Shown here one piece after another: positions 1 through 8,544 of a stretch of DNA of 46,979 bases. The stretch covers positions 57,319 through 104,297 of the forward strand of contig NZ_FWER01000033.1 of assembly GCF_900169785.1 (NCBI RefSeq), given 5' to 3'. The stretch is from Rhizobium sullae. GTDB taxonomy: Bacteria; Pseudomonadota; Alphaproteobacteria; Rhizobiales; Rhizobiaceae. Each line of letters opens with the position of its first letter. Position 1 is the first letter of the stretch. The translations under genes were made by a program, and so were the position numbers. The notes below the pieces were generated by a model. That model was not told the DNA's origin, did no database searches, and was given only the letters and a program-made list of their open reading frames with translations.

Positions 1-190
1 TTTTGGAGCTGTTGCGCTTATGTACAAGTGTAATCCCAAATAGCGTCTTCCCATCCGCCGTTAGGCGTAATATGTTTACACAGAATATAATTTCGCCATG
101 TCTCAGTTCGTCGCGAAGTTTCGGGAGAGGCTATTTCTGCGATGAGAGGATGTGTGCCTAAATTCCTTTAGTAAAGCAGGACATTGTCTT
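1..190. other. Intergenic region upstream of the pectate-lyase-like gene
   Basis: I see no convincing coding sequence here. A TATAAT hexamer lies at 86-91, but no good TTGACA-like element sits 16-18 bases before it, so it is only a weak promoter candidate. An AGCAGGA ribosome-binding-like stretch ends about nine bases before the ATG at 191. The window opens inside this region, so the gene to the left is not visible. Confidence 0.4.
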
Positions 191-1561
191 ATGAGAGCTT
201 GTTCCGCTTTGTGGACGTCATCTATTCTGTGCATGCTAGCGCTTGGAATTAGCGTCGATCCCTCAGAGGTTCGGGCGGGTGAGAGGTTGGCGTTTGAGCA
301 CGCGGATGGGTACGGCAAGTTCAGCCAGGGTGGACGGGGAGGCCGCATCATCTATGTCACCAGCCTCAATGATAATGGGCCTGGAACGTTGCGCGAATGC
401 GTAGAGGCGCAAGGACCCCGCAACTGCCTGTTCAAAGTCGCCGGAATTGTGGAACTAACGCGACCGATCATGATCGGAGAGGATAGCAGCTTCGTATCAA
501 TCCTTGGCCAGACGGCGCCAGGCGGCGGAGTCCTGCTGACCATCAGCAACAAGGACCGCAAGAACAAGCATACGCCATTCATAATCAAGAGAAGCCATAA
601 CGTGATTCTTCGCCATATCAGGATTCGACCGCGTTTTCCCAACAGCGTGGAGAACGTCGATGCCCTGACGATTGAGGACAGCTCCAATATTTATGTCGAT
701 CATATATCCGGTTCGTGGGCCACGGATGAAAACATAAATACCCACGCTGACTCCACCAAAGTAACGATCGCTCACTCAATCTTCGGCGAAGGCTTAAATA
801 AGCACAGCAAGTGCGCATTGCTCGGATCTGATCCGCGCCAGCCTCAGGAGATCACGTTCTGGGGCAACGCCTGCGTGTCAAATCGGGACCGGAATCCCGA
901 CAATAATCACTATGGTGGGTCATGCATTGACGTCATAAACAATGTATTCTTTAATGCGCGCTCCGAATGGGGCGAAGTTTTTTCGCAATATCCCGGCGGC
1001 ACGCCAATCTCCTACGTTGGTAATTATTTCAAAGCCGGGCCCAGTACCGAAGTCATCACCTACGCGATAAATTGGAACGATACCAACAGTGCCGCCGAGC
1101 CGCGCATCTACCAGCATGACAATCTGACCTGGAGTTCTGGCTCGAAAAAGGTCGCCTTGGTCGCACCGGATACTGAGAGGCTTCTCGTGTCGACGCCGCC
1201 TTGTCCGCTGTCAGTCGGCAACATCCTAACTGCCACCGACGCTTATCGGAATGTGCGCCAGCGTGCGGGCGCGTTTCCGAGGGACGCAATCGATGCAAGA
1301 CTCATTAAGGAGATCGCGGACATGAACCAGACCGGACAGGGGCGGATGGTCAAGGCGCCGGGTGAATTGCCGCCCATCGCGCCGGGCGAAGCATATGCTG
1401 ACGCGGATGGTGACGGTATCGCAGACAGTATCGAGCTGGCCGTGGGTGCAAAGCCTGGAACCAGCGATCCTTGGGAGGATGGGGATGGGGATGGATGGTC
1501 GAATTTTGATCAGTTCATGGAAAAGTTGGCGGAGCATCGGATTATCGGCGAGTATCCCTGA
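191..1561 (+). CDS. Secreted pectate lyase-like protein (PL1-type beta-helix) with C-terminal calcium-binding repeats
   Basis: This is a 456-residue exported protein resembling family 1 pectate lyases, which cleave acidic polysaccharides by beta-elimination. The first 29 residues read as a signal peptide (Leu/Ile-rich core, likely cleavage after SEVRA). The body has beta-helix patterning, with NVILRHIRIRPR, VDALTIEDSSNIYVDHIS and AHSIFGEGL segments as in pectate lyases. Near the C-terminus, DADGDGIADSIE and DGDGDGWSN resemble thrombospondin type 3 or dockerin calcium loops. I prefer the ATG at 191; an in-frame GTG at 152 would add 13 residues ahead of the signal peptide. Its place beside glycosyltransferases suggests it trims the locus's own polysaccharide, though a plant pectin substrate is also possible. 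Confidence 0.8.
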   Translation: MRACSALWTSSILCMLALGISVDPSEVRAGERLAFEHADGYGKFSQGGRGGRIIYVTSLNDNGPGTLRECVEAQGPRNCLFKVAGIVELTRPIMIGEDSSFVSILGQTAPGGGVLLTISNKDRKNKHTPFIIKRSHNVILRHIRIRPRFPNSVENVDALTIEDSSNIYVDHISGSWATDENINTHADSTKVTIAHSIFGEGLNKHSKCALLGSDPRQPQEITFWGNACVSNRDRNPDNNHYGGSCIDVINNVFFNARSEWGEVFSQYPGGTPISYVGNYFKAGPSTEVITYAINWNDTNSAAEPRIYQHDNLTWSSGSKKVALVAPDTERLLVSTPPCPLSVGNILTATDAYRNVRQRAGAFPRDAIDARLIKEIADMNQTGQGRMVKAPGELPPIAPGEAYADADGDGIADSIELAVGAKPGTSDPWEDGDGDGWSNFDQFMEKLAEHRIIGEYP

Positions 1562-1612
1562 GAAAGCTGTGTTCTGCATTGACGGGGGTGCGTCATCGTT
1601 GGACAGGTGCCG

Positions 1613-2752
1613 ATGAACGGCAGCTACGCCACTCTTCCGACCGGACGGCCCTTAAAGGTGCTCATCGTTCTGCCAGCGCTTGGAGCGGGAGGCACGGAAC
1701 ACGTCGTCAATATGCTCGCTAACCATTGGGCGGAGGTCGGTTACGATGTGACGCTGTTGACACTTGAGAACCATGATGCCACGCCATATTACACCTTCTC
1801 GCCTCGGGTGCGCATTAGACGGATTGGCGTACCGCCCAGACGGGCGCCCTTTTTGGTGGCAACGTGGCTTGCCTTTTTGCGTGTCCGGCGCATGCGAGCC
1901 GAGATCTCCAGACGCAAACCGGACTTTTTGCTCAGCTTTTTGACCCGAACCAATCTCCTCGCCTTGGTAGCCACGCTTGGAACCGGTATCCCCACCGTTG
2001 TGTCGGAACGAAACAATCCGGACGCTCAACCCTTTGGGCCACTTTGGAAACTTCTCCAGCGGACTCTATATCCGCGAGCCTTTGGGCTTGTAACCATGAC
2101 ACAGGGCGCGATGGATCATTTTTCCATCGCGCAGCGCCGCCGATCATGGGTCATTCCAAATGCGGTCAACCTGCCTGTCGGCTGGAGCGACCGTCGCGGC
2201 AGCAACGTCTTGACGGCGGTTGGTCGGCTCACTCGCCAGAAGGGATTTGACCTGTTGTTGCAGGCGTTCGCCCGTATCGAAGCGCGGTTTCCCTCGTGGC
2301 GATTGGTTATCTGGGGTGAAGGCGAAGCCCGGCAGGAGCTCGAAGCGCAGCGCGAAGCGCTTGGACTTGCCAGCCGCGTCGACTTGCCTGGGATAACAAA
2401 AACGCCGGGTGAATGGATCGAGACAACTGACATTTTTGTTCTGTCGTCGCGCTACGAGGGTTGGGGTATCGTCCTGCTTGAGGCGATGGCCGCTGGCCTT
2501 CCGGTCGTTTCATTCGCATGCAAATGGGGCCCCGAGGTCATGATAACCAATGGGCACGACGGCTTGCTTGTTCCGCCCGAAGATATCGGCGCTCTTGCGC
2601 AAGCTTTAGAGCAAACGATATCCGACAGCGAGCTTAGGCGCCGATTGGCGGCCAACGCATGTAGGTCGGTCGACAAATATTCCAGGCAGAGCGTCCTGAG
2701 CGCATGGGACCAAATGGCATGGGATGTAACCCATCTCGAACGGCGCGAGTGA
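1613..2752 (+). CDS. Glycosyltransferase family 4 (PglH-like)
   Basis: A 379-residue retaining GT-B glycosyltransferase, likely adding a sugar from a nucleotide donor to an undecaprenyl-diphosphate-linked glycan at the cytoplasmic membrane face. The N-terminal acceptor domain starts with LKVLIVLPALGAGGTEHVV. The C-terminal donor domain has VGRLTRQKGFDLLLQAF and the family E-x7-E signature in SSRYEGWGIVLLEAMAAG. The pattern resembles N-acetylgalactosaminyltransferases of the PglH/PglJ group, but donor specificity cannot be read. The ATG at 1613 follows GGACAGG by five bases; the upstream in-frame GTG at 1607 is less likely. Its stop lies five bases before the sulfotransferase start, so the two are probably cotranscribed. 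Confidence 0.85.
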   Translation: MNGSYATLPTGRPLKVLIVLPALGAGGTEHVVNMLANHWAEVGYDVTLLTLENHDATPYYTFSPRVRIRRIGVPPRRAPFLVATWLAFLRVRRMRAEISRRKPDFLLSFLTRTNLLALVATLGTGIPTVVSERNNPDAQPFGPLWKLLQRTLYPRAFGLVTMTQGAMDHFSIAQRRRSWVIPNAVNLPVGWSDRRGSNVLTAVGRLTRQKGFDLLLQAFARIEARFPSWRLVIWGEGEARQELEAQREALGLASRVDLPGITKTPGEWIETTDIFVLSSRYEGWGIVLLEAMAAGLPVVSFACKWGPEVMITNGHDGLLVPPEDIGALAQALEQTISDSELRRRLAANACRSVDKYSRQSVLSAWDQMAWDVTHLERRE

Positions 2753-2757
2753 AGCAG

Positions 2758-3609
2758 ATGAGTTCATTTCCGGTCAAGGCGGTGCGGCGAATCCGAAGAC
2801 GCACAATGCTGATGCGCTATGCGCTCCAGGCAGACAGCTTCCTAACTTCATATCCCAAATCCGGCAGGACATGGTTTCGTTACTTGCTGTCACACTACTT
2901 TGCTGATGTCGCAGGCATTGGCCAAGCGATCGACTTGCACAACATGTTTTCGGTCGTACCGAACTTTGATTTAGACACAGAAAGAGGCATTCCGGGTTTT
3001 AACAAGAACGGAATCGAATACACAATTCCGAAAATTTGGGTGAGCCACCTCCACTACAGGCGGACACTTTTCTTCAACCGTCCTGTCATCCTGATGGTTC
3101 GCGATCCACGCGATGTCGTTGTGTCTGCCTATTTCCACGCTACTCGGCACAAACATCGTTTCGCGGGTGGCCTGACTGAGTTCGTTTCAGATGGCGAGCA
3201 GGGTTTGCCGGCCATGTGCCGCTATCTCAACGGCTGGGCAAAAGGACTGTCGCACAGGCGGCACCATATTGTCAGTTATGAGGCGCTCTCGCGTCAAACA
3301 GAAGTTGAAACGACAGCCGCTCTCGCCTTTTTGGGCTGCGCAGTCAAACCAGAAGCTTTAAGGCGTGCCGTCGACGCCGGGCGCTTTGAAGCGATGCAAG
3401 AACAGGAGATTGCCCAAGGAATCCCGGCGCATGATTATGATCGGTCGGACAAGGAAAGCTTGAGAATGCGGCGCGGTCGAGTTGGCGCCTTTAGTGAATA
3501 TATGGATCCCGCACTGGTTGGCTTGGTTGACGATATCTGCAGGAGACAATTGTCTTCTTCGGCCAAACGTCTGCTTGCTCCCACCGGATTCGTGAGGCCA
3601 ATTGTTTGA
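2758..3609 (+). CDS. Sulfotransferase domain protein (PAPS-dependent)
   Basis: A 283-residue cytoplasmic sulfotransferase expected to move sulfate from PAPS to a hydroxyl or amine of the glycan. The 5'-phosphosulfate loop is SYPKSGRTWFRYLL (residues 31-44). The 3'-phosphate site is VRDPRDVVVSAYF (114-126), with R115 and S123. H97 in WVSHLHY is placed like the usual catalytic histidine. An upstream ATG at 2704 would overlap the preceding glycosyltransferase by 49 bases; I chose 2758, five bases after that gene's stop. Rhizobia are known to sulfate Nod factors and surface polysaccharides. With polysaccharide genes on both sides, a polysaccharide acceptor is the likelier inference. Confidence 0.85.
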   Translation: MSSFPVKAVRRIRRRTMLMRYALQADSFLTSYPKSGRTWFRYLLSHYFADVAGIGQAIDLHNMFSVVPNFDLDTERGIPGFNKNGIEYTIPKIWVSHLHYRRTLFFNRPVILMVRDPRDVVVSAYFHATRHKHRFAGGLTEFVSDGEQGLPAMCRYLNGWAKGLSHRRHHIVSYEALSRQTEVETTAALAFLGCAVKPEALRRAVDAGRFEAMQEQEIAQGIPAHDYDRSDKESLRMRRGRVGAFSEYMDPALVGLVDDICRRQLSSSAKRLLAPTGFVRPIV

Positions 3610-3993
3610 TTAACACAGCGGAATGGTGCAACTAATCCGTATGAGCGATCGAAGTCCGTATTCAGAAGACATTTTCTCGTAACAATACAAAATAGGATTA
3701 ATCAGATTGGGGTATTATTGCTCTGAAGCAACAAGTATAGGCGAATGATATACGTTTAGATCATTAAATCCATAGAGTTTTGATACTATAAACATCCATT
3801 TACAGCTCGGAATGTTTGTGCGAATGTACTATGAAGAGTCGCAGCCAATGCATAAGTCATTTGCCGCAATGCTACACTATCCAGTTCGATCCCAAAGTCA
3901 GTTGGCCCACATGAGTATTCTTTGTGAGGCGCGGAAAACTGAGCAGAGTCGCTTTTTAAGAATGCTGCAAGTGCGGATTGTGAGGGGGACGTC
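3610..3993. promoter_or_regulatory. AT-rich intergenic region, probable promoter of the dehydratase gene
   Basis: This 384-base gap is clearly more AT-rich than its flanks, mainly between 3610 and 3810. It contains TATAAA at about 3786-3791 and several TA-rich hexamers, but I cannot pick a confident -35/-10 pair. A 106-codon reading frame starting at 3812 runs into the next gene in another frame and has no recognisable features. GAGGGGG lies five bases before the ATG at 3994 and is a strong ribosome binding site. Confidence 0.35.
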
Positions 3994-6144
3994 ATGCGAC
4001 GCGACGATCAAGCGTGGACCGAACCACAGCCCGACGCGATGGGGCCGAGGGCGCGCCGCACTCATGCACTCCAAATCGTATCAAAGCGGCTGTCGGCCGC
4101 CGGCTGGCGACGGTTGCGCGCGGCCATCTTAAATGTAAGCAAGTCGCCTGGCCTATTTGTTGCCGACTTGTTCGCGGCAGTCCTCGCACTCTCGTTTGCA
4201 TTCATGCTTCGATACGGCGTCGATGCTTTGGCGCTGCGTGCGGAGGTGGTGCGGGCGTTGGCTATAGCCTGCTGGCAGTACCTGGCGATGTGTGCAATCC
4301 TCTTTCCGCTTTGCGGTCTTTACAGTCGAAATTGGCGATATGGTTCGGTTGCCGACCTCGGCACCGTCGTGCGTGCTGTTGCCATTAGCTCGGGTCTTTT
4401 CGTCGTTATACTCTTCTTCGGCACAAGGCTGGAGGATATTCCGCGGAGCGCGATCGTCGTTGAGCCATTATTGCTCGCAGCCTTCTTGCTCGCTTCGCGC
4501 CTTAGTTTCAGATGGGACGAGTTACGGCAATGGGGAAGGGCGGTGACCCAGGCTTCCTCGGTAAACGTGCGACGCGTCCCCACGCTGCTCGTCGGTGCAC
4601 AAGGGGCGGCAGATTTATATCTGCGTGCTGTCAGTCGCGACAAGAACTGCCAGCATCTGCCCGTCGGCTGCCTGGACGTTGACTCTGTGCATCAAGGAAT
4701 GACGCTGCGTGGCGTTCCAATTCTTGGAACGCTCGACCAGTTCGGATTTGCTGTGGAACAGCTCAAACGTCAAGGGCTGTGCCCCCGCCACATCGTTTTT
4801 ACCGAGCCACCTTCTGCTTTCGGCGATGAGCGATCGGAGACACTTATACGTCAGGCCGAGTCAATGGGTATTTCTGTTTCGCGCCTCTCTCAGATGACGG
4901 AACTGAAAAATGCACATAGGGAAAACCGCTTTGAACTGCGAGCCATCGAGCTTACCGATTTGCTGGAGCGACCACAGGCTGCCCTCGATCACGAAGCGAT
5001 TGACCGATTGGTCAAGGGCCGACGGGTTTTGGTAACAGGTGCGGGAGGGTCGATCGGAAGTGAGTTGACGTTGCAAATAGCCGCCTGCGAGCCGGCGGAG
5101 GTGGTGTTGATTGAGAACTGCGAACTCAACCTTTACCAGATCGATATGGAACTCAGCGAGCGTTTTCCGGATGTTCCGCGCTTCCCACATATGTGCAACG
5201 TGCGCCGTGCGAAGCGCGTCGATCGCATCTTCGAAGACCATCGACCAGAATTGGTGTTTCACGCCGCGGCACTGAAGCACGTGCCGATGGTCGAGATGAA
5301 CGCATGCGAAGGTGTCCTGACAAATGTTGTTGGCACAATGAACGTTGCACGGGCGGCGGCGCGAAGTGGCGTTCTGGCGATGGTGCAAGTGTCGACCGAC
5401 AAAGTGGTCAATCCGACGAGTGTGATGGGAGCGACAAAACGCCTTGCAGAGCTTTATTGCCAGGCGCTGGATCTTCGAGGCTTTGACGAACATCGTGGAC
5501 CGCGTTTCATGACAGTGCGGTTTGGAAACGTACTCGGGTCGAGCGGCTCTTTGATTCCTCTGTTTAAGAAGCAACTCGCGCGCGGCGGGCCGCTGACAAT
5601 AACGGACCCGAACATGACTCGCTTCTTTATGACAATCCGGGAAGCAGTCGAACTAACATTGCAGGCTTCGGCCTATGGCCTGGAAGGCGAAATCGGCCAG
5701 GGAGAGATTTTCGTCCTGGATATGGGAGAACCGATCAAGATCATCGACATTGCCAAGCGTATGATAACCTTGGCCGGGTTCACGCCTGAAGTGGATATTC
5801 CGATCACAACGATTGGGATGCGACCGGGGGAAAAGCTATTCGAAGAGCTCTTCGATGACGGTGAACAGCGGGTTGCCTCGCCTGTTCCTGGCGTCCTGGG
5901 AGCGGTCCCATCCCCGGTGGCCCTGGAGGTGTTGGAGGAAGCGTTCGAAGCACTGCAGACCCACGGAGAGATGGGCGAGGAGGAGCGCGTTCTAGAAATT
6001 ATCGGCCAAATCGTCGAAGGGTTTGAAAAGTCGCCGAAAGCCGCTCCCCTGTGGGGTATCGCCAGGACGAGGCCCCAGGCGCGGAAGCAGGGCAAGGGAC
6101 GCCGGGTGAAAATAGCGTCAAGCATCACGCCGCTACCTCGCTGA
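3994..6144 (+). CDS. Membrane-bound nucleoside-diphosphate-sugar 4,6-dehydratase (CapD/WbpM/PglF family)
   Basis: A 716-residue enzyme that should convert UDP-GlcNAc to the 4-keto-6-deoxy sugar, the first step toward 4-amino-4,6-dideoxy sugars. Four membrane segments lie at roughly residues 50-72, 90-110, 120-140 and 150-167, followed by a CoA-binding-like Rossmann domain. The catalytic SDR domain begins with VLVTGAGGSIGSEL (about 345-358). STDKVVNPTSVMGATKR (from about 467) shows the Met-x3-Lys arrangement that replaces Tyr-x3-Lys in this family. A basic tail of about 30 residues follows the conserved domain. It would supply the substrate for the DegT aminotransferase at 17,526. Family assignment is secure; whether the product keeps or inverts C5 is not visible. 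Confidence 0.9.
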   Translation: MRRDDQAWTEPQPDAMGPRARRTHALQIVSKRLSAAGWRRLRAAILNVSKSPGLFVADLFAAVLALSFAFMLRYGVDALALRAEVVRALAIACWQYLAMCAILFPLCGLYSRNWRYGSVADLGTVVRAVAISSGLFVVILFFGTRLEDIPRSAIVVEPLLLAAFLLASRLSFRWDELRQWGRAVTQASSVNVRRVPTLLVGAQGAADLYLRAVSRDKNCQHLPVGCLDVDSVHQGMTLRGVPILGTLDQFGFAVEQLKRQGLCPRHIVFTEPPSAFGDERSETLIRQAESMGISVSRLSQMTELKNAHRENRFELRAIELTDLLERPQAALDHEAIDRLVKGRRVLVTGAGGSIGSELTLQIAACEPAEVVLIENCELNLYQIDMELSERFPDVPRFPHMCNVRRAKRVDRIFEDHRPELVFHAAALKHVPMVEMNACEGVLTNVVGTMNVARAAARSGVLAMVQVSTDKVVNPTSVMGATKRLAELYCQALDLRGFDEHRGPRFMTVRFGNVLGSSGSLIPLFKKQLARGGPLTITDPNMTRFFMTIREAVELTLQASAYGLEGEIGQGEIFVLDMGEPIKIIDIAKRMITLAGFTPEVDIPITTIGMRPGEKLFEELFDDGEQRVASPVPGVLGAVPSPVALEVLEEAFEALQTHGEMGEEERVLEIIGQIVEGFEKSPKAAPLWGIARTRPQARKQGKGRRVKIASSITPLPR

Positions 6145-6182
6145 AACCATTCGCTTTAACGCGTCAGGGGCGGCATTTTGCA

Positions 6183-7358
6183 ATGATCACTCGGGTTTTA
6201 AACTGCATCACCGGCCTGAACGTTGGCGGCGCCGAATATATGCTGGCGAGATTTGTAAACGAGCTGCGTGGTACTGACTATCTACCAGAGGTCATGTCTC
6301 TTATGAGCCCTGGGCCGGTTGCTGCCTTATTGAGAGCCAACAACGTCCCCATTCACGCACTGGACATGCACACCTCCATGACGTCTCTTCGAGCGCTCAC
6401 CCGCCTTCGCTCAGTAATGGCAGCCACGCCGAGCGATCTTCTGCACGGATGGATGTACCATGGCAATTTGGCGGCATCCGCGGCTGCGCTGATGGGCGCT
6501 TCCCAGCCGGTAATCTGGAGCGTCCACCACTCTCTTGATGAGATAAAGAGGGAAAAGCCCCTGACGCGGTTCATCATCCGCCTGCAAGCGCGGCTTTCGA
6601 AAATGACGTCTGCCATCTCCTATTGTTCCAGCACCGCAGCCGCTCAGCATGAGGCCCTCGGATTCGATGCATCAAAACGGGTAATTATTCCAAACGGAAT
6701 TGACTGTGAGGCGTTCCGCCCCCTTCCGAATGCTCGCGAGCGTATTCGTGCGGAACTGAATATACCTCCCGAACGGCTGGTAATCGGCAATGTCGCGAGA
6801 GCGCACCCGATGAAAAATCATGAGGGTTTCGTTAGAATACTGGCGCAACTGCGCACCCAGGGGTTCGATGTGCACGGTTTGATCATTGGCGAAGGTCACA
6901 GTGATGGAGCCGCGCGCCGGCTCGCACGCGATATGGACCTGGAGGACCGGCTAACGACACCAGGTCCCCGAAGCGACGTTGCCAGTTTGTTGCCGGGGTT
7001 TGATGTTTTCGTCTTGTCATCTGCTTGGGGGGAAGCGTTCCCGCTTTCGGTTGCCGAGGCCATGGCTTGTGGCGTACCCGTTGTTGCAACCGACATTGGC
7101 GATTGTGCCTGGCTCATCGGTGACCATGATCTCATCAGCAGACCCGGCGATCCGGAAGCTCAAGCTCAGGTCGTAGCGAGCCTTTTCAGCCAGTCCGCCG
7201 AAGCACGATCGAAGCGTGGCTTGGCGGGTCGAAAGCGGGTCGAACAAAGGTTTTCGCTGAGACAATATCGAGACGCTCACATGTGCCTCTATGAGGCTGC
7301 CTTGGAGGAGCGCAGACGAAGTGGATCGAATAATGCATGGCGTCGAATCGGAGCTTAG
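6183..7358 (+). CDS. Glycosyltransferase family 4
   Basis: A 391-residue GT-B glycosyltransferase. Family features are TGLNVGGAEYMLARF near the N-terminus, HGWMYHGNLAA, the linker IPNGIDCEAFRP, VARAHPMKNHEGFVRIL, and the donor-site signature SSAWGEAFPLSVAEAMACG with the E-x7-E spacing. The frame is open from 6051, but that would overlap the dehydratase by 94 bases. The ATG at 6183, 38 bases after the dehydratase stop and beginning MITRVLNCITGLNVGG, is the natural start, with AGGGG about 12 bases upstream. It probably adds one sugar of the repeat unit. Donor and linkage cannot be read from sequence. Confidence 0.85.
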   Translation: MITRVLNCITGLNVGGAEYMLARFVNELRGTDYLPEVMSLMSPGPVAALLRANNVPIHALDMHTSMTSLRALTRLRSVMAATPSDLLHGWMYHGNLAASAAALMGASQPVIWSVHHSLDEIKREKPLTRFIIRLQARLSKMTSAISYCSSTAAAQHEALGFDASKRVIIPNGIDCEAFRPLPNARERIRAELNIPPERLVIGNVARAHPMKNHEGFVRILAQLRTQGFDVHGLIIGEGHSDGAARRLARDMDLEDRLTTPGPRSDVASLLPGFDVFVLSSAWGEAFPLSVAEAMACGVPVVATDIGDCAWLIGDHDLISRPGDPEAQAQVVASLFSQSAEARSKRGLAGRKRVEQRFSLRQYRDAHMCLYEAALEERRRSGSNNAWRRIGA

Positions 7359-8544
7359 GAGCCGGCCAGGCGAAGGCCCGGACTACGCTGAGGCGGGAAA
7401 AGTCGGGACGGCTCCCCGCAAGATTGCAGTCATCTCAAGTTATTCTCCCTCTTTGACCAATTTCCGTTATGAACTTCTGAAGCGGATGGTTGAAGCGGGA
7501 CACTCCGTAACTGCTTTCGGCCCGGAGGATGACGCCGCCGTCAGGGGCGATCTGGCAAAGATCGGGGTTGCCTTCGTCGTCATCCCGATGGCGCGGGCAG
7601 GGCTCAACCCACTTCAGGATATTGCCACCGTCAGCGCGTTACTCAAGCATTTTCGCAAGCTCCGGCCGGATGTGGTTGTGCCGTACACCATGAAACCGAT
7701 TATCTATGCGGGCATCGCCGGGCGGCTCGCCAAAATTCCCAGTCGATGCTTTCTCATCACCGGCTTAGGGCATGTGTTTTCGGATAGTTGCGGCGCCACG
7801 CTGAAGGGCAAATTCATGCGAGCAGCAAGCGTCCTATTGTATCGCATCGCTTTGAGTGGCGCGAAAGTCATCTTCACGTATAACGAAGCGGACGATAAGG
7901 ATGTGAAGCATTATCGGATGACCACCGATGATACCAAGATTTGCCGCGTTCCAGGCTCCGGAATTGACCTCGTTCACTTCGGCTACCAGCCCCCGCCGTC
8001 TGGCAGGTGCGTCTTCTTGCTGATCGCGAGGCTCCTGACAGACAAAGGCATCCACGACTACGTGGATGCTGCACGGCTAGTCAAGAGAACTGTTCCCGAC
8101 GCCGAGTTCAGGCTGCTTGGCCAATTCGATCCCAACCCGGCTGCAATTTCAAGAAAGCAAATCCAGGACTGGAGCAGCGAAGGGGTGATCAAATATCTGG
8201 GAGAGACGAGAGATGTTCGTCCCTATCTGGCTGATTGCAACGTGTTCGTGCTGCCCTCGTATTACCGGGAGGGTATTCCGCGCAGCATCCTAGAGGCACT
8301 GTCGACAGGAAGGGCTGTGATAACGACCGATCTCCCTGGCTGCCGTGAGACGGTGATCCAAAATGTGAATGGGCTTCTCGTCCCTCCCAGAAACGCCAAA
8401 GCGCTGGCGGATGCGATGCTAAGCTTTGTCCGGGACCCAACGGCTGCGGCGCAAATGGGTCTCGAATCGCGCCGCGTTGCCCAGCAAAAATTTGACGTTC
8501 ACGACGTCAATAAGACACTGCTTTTGCGCATGGGGCTCGTCTAA
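7321..8544 (+). CDS. Glycosyltransferase family 4 (PglA-like)
   Basis: A 407-residue GT-B enzyme resembling the PglA group, which adds the second sugar to undecaprenyl-diphosphate-linked bacillosamine. Motifs are SSYSPSLTNFRYELLKRM, PYTMKPIIYAGIAG, FLITGLGHVF, IARLLTDKGIHDYVDAA and PSYYREGIPRSILEALSTGR. I chose the GTG at 7321 because GGAGGAG lies ten bases before it; ATGs at 7291 and 7333 are alternatives. It overlaps the preceding glycosyltransferase by 38 bases, which suggests translational coupling. Its TAA shares bases with the stop codon of the convergent wzy-like gene. Together with a PglC-like transferase elsewhere in the locus, it may be the first transferase after priming; that is inference. 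Confidence 0.85.
   Translation: MDRIMHGVESELRSRPGEGPDYAEAGKVGTAPRKIAVISSYSPSLTNFRYELLKRMVEAGHSVTAFGPEDDAAVRGDLAKIGVAFVVIPMARAGLNPLQDIATVSALLKHFRKLRPDVVVPYTMKPIIYAGIAGRLAKIPSRCFLITGLGHVFSDSCGATLKGKFMRAASVLLYRIALSGAKVIFTYNEADDKDVKHYRMTTDDTKICRVPGSGIDLVHFGYQPPPSGRCVFLLIARLLTDKGIHDYVDAARLVKRTVPDAEFRLLGQFDPNPAAISRKQIQDWSSEGVIKYLGETRDVRPYLADCNVFVLPSYYREGIPRSILEALSTGRAVITTDLPGCRETVIQNVNGLLVPPRNAKALADAMLSFVRDPTAAAQMGLESRRVAQQKFDVHDVNKTLLLRMGLV

Noticed and set aside
3812..4132. A 106-codon frame in the AT-rich gap before the dehydratase.
   Set aside because: It lacks a good ribosome site, overlaps the dehydratase start by 139 bases, and shows no motif.
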